DNA of 47,960 nt from Bacteroidota bacterium. GTDB taxonomy: Bacteria; Bacteroidota; Ignavibacteria; Palsa-1295. Below, in pieces: positions 42,257 through 47,960 of this stretch. The notes beneath the pieces were generated by a model. It was not told the origin of the DNA. It worked only from the letters and a program-made list of their open reading frames with translations, and searched no databases. Location: positions 1-47,960 of the forward strand of contig JAUZOQ010000014.1 of assembly GCA_030706385.1 (NCBI GenBank). The letters run 5' to 3'. How positions within the stretch are numbered: position 1 is the first letter of the stretch; the number at the start of each line of letters is the position of its first letter. The position numbers were made by a program, and so were the translations under genes.

Positions 42257-43126
42257 TTGGCTATTTTCCTTCGATCAGGTCTTTCTTGTGCATGCTATTT
42301 TCTCCTTCTGGCCTTCAGTTTAAGGAGCAGGGCGCAGTCGCTCCTTCCCGAATCTCCGGTATCGTCGTCGCTTGCGGGTTCTGCTGTTGCCTTGCCTGAT
42401 GCGAGATCGTTTTCAATAAATCCCGCTCTTGCTCAAGCTGATTCCAGCCATTCGCTGCGTGCATCAGTTGCATACGCTCCCTTCGTCGGAGGATTGAAGG
42501 ATGCGGGGCAGAGTGCTGCCGAAGGGATATACTATTCTTCGTTCATCGCCTCATCCATCTCCTTCGGTGCGACCAGCCTCTTCTTAAGCGACCTCTATTC
42601 CGATCTTGTACTCTATGTAGGCCTGAGCAAAGCTTTCTCGCTTTCAGGCGATCGCAAATCATCGGTTGGAATTCGTTTGCGATATGAATCGCTTGCAACC
42701 ACACCGGATTATCCAAGACTACATTTTCTGTTTGTCGATATTGGATTCTCGCTAGATCTTACGCGTGAATGCTCGCTTGCCGGAGTCGCACTGAATCTCG
42801 GTGGGACGAAGTATGAAATTGCCAGCGGCGAAACTGAGCGGCTTGACCGACGCTTCCTCCTCGGCATTGCTTATCATCCGACGGCCGTACCTCTTAAGCT
42901 TTTAACTTCAGTAGACGAAGGACCAGCACAAGAACTTACATTTCGATTCGGTGCCGAATATGACCCCGCAACATTCCTCGCGCTCCGCGTCGGAACATCT
43001 ACGGATACGGGCAACATTTCGACCGGAGTGGGCATCAGCTACGGTAATATCTCCTGCGACGTAGGATCTCGATTCGACAAGGCACTTGGCTCGATCTTTT
43101 CTTTTAGTGCAAGCGGAACATGGTGA
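42257..43126 (+). CDS. Predicted outer-membrane beta-barrel protein (PorV/PorQ-like)
   Basis: 289 residues. The start is a TTG at 42257 in front of a signal peptide (FLRSGLSCACYFLLLAFSLR, then SRAQ); no ATG lies nearby in frame. The mature protein begins SLAGSAVALPDARSFSINPA, the kind of start seen in PorV/PorQ-type outer-membrane proteins, and continues with alternating strands such as SSISFGATSLFLSD, LHFLFVDIGFSLDL and STGVGISYGNISCDVGSRF, ending in SFSASGTW with a C-terminal aromatic. Seven bases overlap the next gene, so the two are coupled and probably act as a pair. PorV and PorQ act in T9SS, but other envelope functions are possible. Confidence 0.78.
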   Translation: MAIFLRSGLSCACYFLLLAFSLRSRAQSLLPESPVSSSLAGSAVALPDARSFSINPALAQADSSHSLRASVAYAPFVGGLKDAGQSAAEGIYYSSFIASSISFGATSLFLSDLYSDLVLYVGLSKAFSLSGDRKSSVGIRLRYESLATTPDYPRLHFLFVDIGFSLDLTRECSLAGVALNLGGTKYEIASGETERLDRRFLLGIAYHPTAVPLKLLTSVDEGPAQELTFRFGAEYDPATFLALRVGTSTDTGNISTGVGISYGNISCDVGSRFDKALGSIFSFSASGTW

Positions 43127-45096
43127 GAGCCTTCGCCATCTCGATCTTCTTCACCCTCCTCCTCTTCGAAAAAACGGGATACGGGCAGATACTTTCGGAC
43201 TCGGCCAACGGCAGCACCGGACTAACCGATCTCTTTGACGCAAGCGAACTATCTAATCAGGTTTTCTTACGAACAAGTGAAGAAATCTTTGGCCAGGAGC
43301 TTCAATTCCTTACCGATGATTTCGAGCGTCTTTCCATGAGTCCAGTTCAAATTAATAACGCTTCCTGGAAAGATCTCCAGCTTCTGCCGGCTTTAAGTGA
43401 TCTTGATCGTTACCGGATACTGAACGATCGGAGGAATGGAGTCTTGCCTGAAACTGAAATATCTGCAGCTTCAAAATATTTCTTATCGGGCTCCGCAAAG
43501 CGCGCGGGGCAACACGTACTCATTCGATCGCGCATCGTGCTCGATCCGGGTGCAGATACACAAGCAGTCTATCGCAGCGGCAGCTATCGCGGTTCACCCC
43601 TAAAAACCGTTTCGCGGATAATCGTAAATACCGATGATATTCTGTTCTCCTTCGTCGAAGCAAAAGATCCGGGCGAGCCTCTCTACTTCGATCATTTGAC
43701 AGGCTGCCTGGCGCTTACTCATTCAATTCCAATAACAGAAAATGTTGCCCTGGCAAAATGTGTATTGGGAGATTATTCGCTCTCCTTTGGCAATGGACTT
43801 CTCTTTGCGAGCGGATACTCGCAGCTTCCGAGCCATGGAGCGAATTTGAATGTTATGCCGCGAGCGGGCGGGATAGAGCCTTACGTTTCCTCAAGCTCAT
43901 TCCGGTATTTTCGAGGAGCTGCCGGAGAGATCTCGGCAGGGATATTTTCTCTCAGCGGATTTTATTCCGAGAGGATGATCGATGCAACGATCGATTCCAA
44001 TGTTGCCACTTCAATTTCATCAACCGGCTACCATCGCACGGCGGCAGAACTTGCCAGAAGAGACGCATTGCAAAGCACTGTCATCGGTGAGCATTTTTCA
44101 ATAACACCCCTAAACAGCAATAACTATTTCTCTATCGGAGCTTCAGGCTATACGCTGAGTTACAATAAGCCTATCATGCCGGTGGATTCAACTTCGCTTG
44201 GATTCAGAGGCATGCACCATTCCATGGTTTCGATCGATATGCACGGAATATTGTCATTCCTCTCCTGGAGCGGAGAGTATGCGCAGATGAACTCCGATGC
44301 CGGCAAAGCACATGCTCTTGCCATCTCGCTTCTTGGCGCACCTCTGGAGATCCTCGAGATATCCATGAACTATCGCGAGCTGCCTTCGACATTCATCTCT
44401 CCGTTCGGAGGCACGTTCGGCATTAATGCTTCCGATGTGCAAAATGAAACGGGATGGTATCTCGGCTCGAAGCTCACGTTACTACCACGAGTACTTTGGG
44501 TTTATGCATCAGGTAATTTTTCGCGTAGCTTATCTATCGGAACGGGAATGCTTCACTATTCCGATTTACGGATCGGAAGTAAGTACTCGATGCATTCGAT
44601 TCCTCTTCAGCTCCTTTTCGAATTGCGAACGTATGGCCGCGGAATGCTCTTTAGCCTTGCAGGTGATAGCCTTTCAAAAACCTCGCTTCGGCTCGATGCC
44701 GATCTGGTTGTTTCAAGTTCTATACATTTAGGTGTCCGCGAGGAGATCGAGCAATTTATTTCGCAGCACGATAATACGAAGAGCAATGGCAACCTTATCG
44801 GAGTGAAGATCAGGTATGCACCCATTCGTGAATTGACTATTGGCAGCGGCATCATATTTTTTCATGCAGATTCTTATGCCGCACGTTTCTATTCGAATGA
44901 AGCTGACTTTCCGGGAGCGGCTGTATTTGTTGCGCTCTATGGAACAGGATATCGCTATTACTTGCAGTGTGCCGGTACGATCCTGAACTCGCTTGTTCTG
45001 GAAGCACGAATAGCCGAGACCGACTATGCATCAATTCCGGGAGGTCAACGACTCCGAAAGATGACGGCTGGAGTTCAGCTTGATCTTGCGTTCTAA
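43120..45096 (+). CDS. Outer-membrane-type protein with N-terminal helix-hairpin-helix-like segment
   Basis: 658 residues, starting at ATG 43120 inside the end of the previous gene. After a signal peptide (RAFAISIFFTLLLFEKTGYG) there is a short segment, MSPVQINNASWKDLQLLPALSDLDRYRILNDRRNG near 68-104 (written here only in part), resembling ComEA-type helix-hairpin-helix motifs: QINNASWKDLQLLPALSD. The remaining 550 residues are strand-rich and aromatic (HLTGCLALTHSIPITENVAL, LSFGNGLLFASGYSQLPS), suggesting a large beta-barrel ending in GVQLDLAF with terminal Phe. A helix-hairpin-helix in front of a barrel could bind DNA or peptide at the membrane; uptake is a possibility but unproven. Family not named by me. 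Confidence 0.72.
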   Translation: MVRAFAISIFFTLLLFEKTGYGQILSDSANGSTGLTDLFDASELSNQVFLRTSEEIFGQELQFLTDDFERLSMSPVQINNASWKDLQLLPALSDLDRYRILNDRRNGVLPETEISAASKYFLSGSAKRAGQHVLIRSRIVLDPGADTQAVYRSGSYRGSPLKTVSRIIVNTDDILFSFVEAKDPGEPLYFDHLTGCLALTHSIPITENVALAKCVLGDYSLSFGNGLLFASGYSQLPSHGANLNVMPRAGGIEPYVSSSSFRYFRGAAGEISAGIFSLSGFYSERMIDATIDSNVATSISSTGYHRTAAELARRDALQSTVIGEHFSITPLNSNNYFSIGASGYTLSYNKPIMPVDSTSLGFRGMHHSMVSIDMHGILSFLSWSGEYAQMNSDAGKAHALAISLLGAPLEILEISMNYRELPSTFISPFGGTFGINASDVQNETGWYLGSKLTLLPRVLWVYASGNFSRSLSIGTGMLHYSDLRIGSKYSMHSIPLQLLFELRTYGRGMLFSLAGDSLSKTSLRLDADLVVSSSIHLGVREEIEQFISQHDNTKSNGNLIGVKIRYAPIRELTIGSGIIFFHADSYAARFYSNEADFPGAAVFVALYGTGYRYYLQCAGTILNSLVLEARIAETDYASIPGGQRLRKMTAGVQLDLAF

Positions 45097-45172
45097 GGCA
45101 TCAACCGTCAATTTTTTTAGGATAAAAAAGAAAGGTTGACTGTTAGCATACCACGTATATTTATCAGAAATC

Positions 45173-45985
45173 ATGTTAAAATCCATCGTCTCTGTTTTTC
45201 TTACATCGGTAGTTGTCATGTTCTTCGCAGTAGCTCCGGCATCTGCTCAAAAGAAAGAGAAGCCGGCACAACAGACAGCACCTCGGCCGGCCAATCCTAC
45301 ACCGAAAGATCCGAAGATAGTCGCCGCCGATGCTCCGCCGCCTCAGCAACCTGCATTGGCGTTGAATGTTCCCGAACTGAAATTCGGCGCGCAAGGCGTT
45401 GGTGTGCAGTCATGCATGTACGTGAATATCACCAATACCTCAGCTGCTGCACAGACGATGATCGCGCTTTCGACTGACGATGAAAAGAACTACAGCATTC
45501 CCTCTCCATCTCATCAGATGCTTCCGATCAGCATTCAACCCCGGACCAATGTGACGATCAGTGTCTGCTTCAAACCGGGAAAGATCGGAGATTACAAAAC
45601 ACGTCTGGTGATCAAGACTCCGCAGGATTCCTTCGTGATTCCAGTCGAAGGCAAGGCAATCAGGCCGGAAGACGTTGGTAAACTTCCGAAGACCGATCTT
45701 TCGATTAGCAAAGGCAAAAAGAAGCGAACATGGAATATTAAACTACAACTTGTTTCTCCCGCGAAGATCACACTTCAGCTTTCAGATGAACTCGGAGCAA
45801 TGAAGATGTCGTTCCTCAGTAATGACTTCAAGAACGAAGGAGCCTATGAGTTTCTCTTCAACGGAACCGACAAAGACAAAAAGAAACTACCTCCCGGCAA
45901 ATACTACTTGCGCTGCGTGATCGAAGATATTGCACGAGGCAACGTCGTCACGAAGTTTACGAAAGTTATCGAAATACCGGATTAA
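45173..45985 (+). CDS. Exported ASH/DUF1573-like protein
   Basis: 270 residues. Signal peptide SIVSVFLTSVVVMFFAVAPASAQ at 4-26, a Pro/Ala/Lys-rich linker to about 62 (KKEKPAQQTAPRPANPTPKD), then an Ig-like ASH domain at 62-165 (VPELKFGAQGVGVQSCMYVN, ISVCFKPGKIGDYKTRLVI) with a Cys pair like those in the large ASH protein. The C-terminal part (about 175-270) looks like a FlgD-type or generic Ig fold (RTWNIKLQLVSPAKITLQL, LPPGKYYLRCVIEDIARG). It has no sorting domain of the usual T9SS form, so it likely stays in the periplasm. It is monocistronic, convergent with der, with the two stops about 35 bases apart. Confidence 0.78.
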   Translation: MLKSIVSVFLTSVVVMFFAVAPASAQKKEKPAQQTAPRPANPTPKDPKIVAADAPPPQQPALALNVPELKFGAQGVGVQSCMYVNITNTSAAAQTMIALSTDDEKNYSIPSPSHQMLPISIQPRTNVTISVCFKPGKIGDYKTRLVIKTPQDSFVIPVEGKAIRPEDVGKLPKTDLSISKGKKKRTWNIKLQLVSPAKITLQLSDELGAMKMSFLSNDFKNEGAYEFLFNGTDKDKKKLPPGKYYLRCVIEDIARGNVVTKFTKVIEIPD

Positions 45986-46018
45986 CTGGTAGCGGGAAAA
46001 CCTGAACTGTCTCGGGAT

Positions 46019-47332
46019 TTAATTCTTCTTTCGAAAAATGAAAGAGACGGGCACGCCCTTGAAGCCATACTTCTCTCGCAACCTGTTCTCAAGATAGCGT
46101 TTGTACGCCTCCGGAATAAGATCTGGATGATTGGAAAAGAAGGCAAAGACAGGAGGTTCGGTATTTACTTGCGTAATGTAATTGATTCGCAAATCTCTTC
46201 CCATCACTGAAGGAGGCGGCACGCGTTCGATCTCAGGAAGCAAGAATTCGTTCAAGTCCCGCGTCTCGATCCGCTTCTTGCGATCTTCGTATACCTGAAG
46301 AGCAACTTCCAGCGGCTTTGTATGGCGCTGATGAGTCAGGGCGCTGATAAAGACGATCGGAATAAAATCGATCGTTCGCAGCATATCGCGGACCTCTTTT
46401 TCGAACTTCACGGCAGTGTTCGTATCTTTTTCGATCGCATCCCATTTATTGACGACGAGAACTAGTCCTTTGCGAGCATCGACAACATCATTTAATATTT
46501 TCGCATCCTGATTATTGACGCCCTGCGTGGCATCGACGATGACCAGAGCAACATCGCATTCCTCGATGGCTTTCATTGTGCGCACGATCGAATATAGCTC
46601 GAGAGCATCGTTAATATATTTCTTCCTGCGAATGCCGGCCGTATCAATAAGCGTGAGCTGCTTGCCGTAATAGGTGTAGCTCGTATGGATCGAATCACGT
46701 GTCGTCCCGGCAACGGGAGTAACGATCGTCCGCTCCTCGCCTAAGAGCGCATTGACGTAGCTGGATTTGCCCACATTCGGCTTGCCAACAATTGCAAGCT
46801 TCATGACACCTTCTTCGTCACCACCTGAGTCTTCGGGAAGGGCTTTATTTAGTTCGTCAAGAAAGTCTCCGACACCTCTTCCGCTGATGGCGCTGGCCGC
46901 AAGCGGTTCGCCAAGGCCTAAGGCATAGAACTCATTCCGCAGCATTTCATCCCGCTCCTGAGTATCGACTTTGTTCGCGATCAGCAAAACTTTCTTTCCT
47001 GATTTGCGCAGCATTTCGGCGATTTCCTGATCGAGCGGATGAATGCCGCTTGTCACATCGACAACAAAGAGGATGACGGCCGCTTCGCTGATGGCGATCT
47101 CGGCTTGCCGTCTGATCTCACGTTCGAAGATATCCTGGGAATCCGGGACGATACCGCCCGTATCGATAACCAGAAAATCTCTTCCGGCCCAATCGGCGCG
47201 GGCATAGATCCTATCTCTGGTAACACCGGAGATCGATTCCGTTATTGCGCGGCGTTCGCCGACAAGACGGTTGAAAAGCGTGGATTTGCCGACGTTAGGA
47301 CGACCGACTATGGCAACGAGCGGCAATGGCAT
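46019..47332 (-). CDS. der: Ribosome-assembly GTPase Der (EngA)
   Basis: 437 residues, normal length. Two tandem GTPase domains: first G1 GRPNVGKS at 10-17 with DTGG and NKVDTQ, second G1 GKPNVGKS near 182-189, DTAGIRRKKYI, and NKWDAI; then a C-terminal KH-like domain (RVPPPSVMGRDLRINYITQV, FFSNHPDLIPEAYKRYLENR). Der acts in late 50S assembly. Its ATG is in TGGCAT context at 47332. Identity secure. Confidence 0.97.
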   Translation of the reverse strand: MPLPLVAIVGRPNVGKSTLFNRLVGERRAITESISGVTRDRIYARADWAGRDFLVIDTGGIVPDSQDIFEREIRRQAEIAISEAAVILFVVDVTSGIHPLDQEIAEMLRKSGKKVLLIANKVDTQERDEMLRNEFYALGLGEPLAASAISGRGVGDFLDELNKALPEDSGGDEEGVMKLAIVGKPNVGKSSYVNALLGEERTIVTPVAGTTRDSIHTSYTYYGKQLTLIDTAGIRRKKYINDALELYSIVRTMKAIEECDVALVIVDATQGVNNQDAKILNDVVDARKGLVLVVNKWDAIEKDTNTAVKFEKEVRDMLRTIDFIPIVFISALTHQRHTKPLEVALQVYEDRKKRIETRDLNEFLLPEIERVPPPSVMGRDLRINYITQVNTEPPVFAFFSNHPDLIPEAYKRYLENRLREKYGFKGVPVSFIFRKKN

Positions 47333-47364
47333 AAAGAAGTAATAACTTTAGTATAATGATTCGT

Positions 47365-47550
47365 TCACCGGAGCTGAACCGGCACGGAGTATTCACTCCA
47401 ACAGATCTCTTCGTACGGATTAATTGCAATAGGCGACCGTTGTAAACAACCAGCGGCCATAAGGAAGAGCAGGGATACAGCCACAATGCCCCTAAAATCA
47501 GCAGATTTGGCAATTACCAACTGCTCACACCGGCTAATCTTGCAAGTCAT
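47365..47550 (-). CDS. Possible small lipoprotein
   Basis: A 61-residue frame from the ATG at 47550 has a hydrophobic core and lipobox (GIVAVSLLFLMAAGC, Cys near 36) preceded by a basic region, then a short tail with one further Cys (PYEEICWSEYSVPVQLR). The lipobox LMAAGC is good. The long N-terminal polar part is odd for a signal peptide, and no homologue is known to me, so the call is weak. It lies between der and the divergent right-edge gene. If it is not real, the gap 47333-47672 is empty. Confidence 0.35.
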   Translation of the reverse strand: MTCKISRCEQLVIAKSADFRGIVAVSLLFLMAAGCLQRSPIAINPYEEICWSEYSVPVQLR

Positions 47551-47672
47551 AGAACACACTTCTTCTGCGAAAAGTACCCTCAAGGTCTTGCAGCATGGGA
47601 TGGTGGAACTTATTAGGTTCATTTCGCTTTGTAAAACAGAGTGCTCTGATAATAATTCTAATCGAGACCGTT

Positions 47673-47960
47673 ATGGAAACACTACAAGCACAACAAGAAC
47701 TTGCATTCATACGCAAGGTCATGGAAGATAGCAGAATTTCCTTCATCGATGACCGGAAGCCAAAACTTTTGTGGGTTGCTGTTACAGCACTGGGATTGCT
47801 CTATACGTATGCGCAAGCTCTGGAAGATAGCGATCTCTATGTAGGATGGATCTGGCTTGCCATTTCGGCCTTCGGATGGGGATATATCTATTGGGTCTAT
47901 CGGCAAAGTTCAAGGACTGTTCATGTGCAGACGCATACGGCAAAGATCCTCGGATCGATC
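47673..47960 (+). CDS. Partial two-span membrane protein, 3' truncated by window edge
   Basis: 96 residues are visible from the ATG at 47673 to the window end. It starts with a helix (METLQAQQELAFIRKVMEDS) and RISFIDDRKPKL, then two hydrophobic spans: LWVAVTALGLLYTYAQAL (about 33-50) and GWIWLAISAFGWGYIYWVY (about 58-76). Proteins with this start are often encoded next to a winged-helix regulator in Bacteroidota, as far as I recall; the adjoining gene would lie past the edge. Function unknown. Confidence 0.75.
   Translation, partial: METLQAQQELAFIRKVMEDSRISFIDDRKPKLLWVAVTALGLLYTYAQALEDSDLYVGWIWLAISAFGWGYIYWVYRQSSRTVHVQTHTAKILGSI

Overview
The window looks like a chromosome segment of a Gram-negative bacterium of the Bacteroidota/Chlorobiota assemblage, most like an Ignavibacteria- or Kapabacteria-type lineage. 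The evidence is: three secreted proteins with type IX secretion (T9SS) C-terminal sorting domains, including an NYPNPF-type signature; a PorX regulator; kdsB and an LptE-type lipoprotein, which imply an LPS outer membrane; and the sigma54-type regulator/lptE gene pair known from Bacteroidota. The placement is an inference from gene content. No rRNA or tRNA gene was seen.

Layout. 1-6.1 kb is a defence-type island, visibly more AT-rich than the rest: a type III restriction-modification pair (mod truncated by the window edge, then res), a small membrane protein, a GIY-YIG nuclease fused to a RAMA-like modified-DNA reader domain, and a membrane-anchored possible H-type lectin. 6.1-10.5 kb is a repeat-rich stretch with only three genes: an HTH-ATPase-STAS regulator, a membrane coiled-coil protein and a small lipoprotein. 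10.5-14.6 kb is a minus-strand run with touching or nearly touching ends: kdsB, a class V aminotransferase, coaBC and a family 4 uracil-DNA glycosylase. 14.8-19.3 kb holds an SDR protein, rpsT, an MBL hydrolase, two small conserved-looking genes and a T9SS-exported M1 peptidase. 19.4-31 kb holds the sigma54-type regulator with lptE, a LysE exporter, a T9SS sugar dehydrogenase, a DinB protein, acetyl-CoA synthetase, a lipoprotein, a large T9SS ASH-repeat protein and an SDR. 31-36 kb holds hutU, an HEAGH protein overlapping an Asp/Asn beta-hydroxylase, a polytopic membrane protein and a HIT protein. 36.1-37.1 kb is a second repeat-rich gap. 37-48 kb holds porX, a secreted hydrolase, tsaE and tsaB, a DUF1573-dihaem cytochrome fusion, an outer-membrane-type pair, an ASH-like protein and der. 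A partial membrane protein runs off the right edge.

The most unusual feature is the repeat landscape. Arrays of 7-bp units (AACGACT/ACCAGCT-like and others) stay in register for up to ten units. Because 7 is not a multiple of 3 and the units carry TAA, TGA or TAG, the main family closes all six reading frames. The ends of two genes (a UDG and tsaE) lie inside such arrays, a third gene (the HTH-ATPase-STAS regulator) ends inside a different G-rich repeat, and the UDG linker is itself built from heptamers. Three copies of a 150-175-bp fold-back element, a 186-bp direct repeat flanking a lipoprotein gene, and a palindromic element inside tsaB complete the picture.

How the genes relate: PorX is known in related bacteria to control T9SS, and three likely T9SS cargo proteins lie in the same window. 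KdsB and LptE serve LPS synthesis and assembly. TsaE and TsaB serve tRNA t6A modification. The type III R-M genes plus the GIY-YIG-RAMA protein could form a two-layer defence, one part making methyladenine and another sensing modified DNA; that link is a hypothesis.
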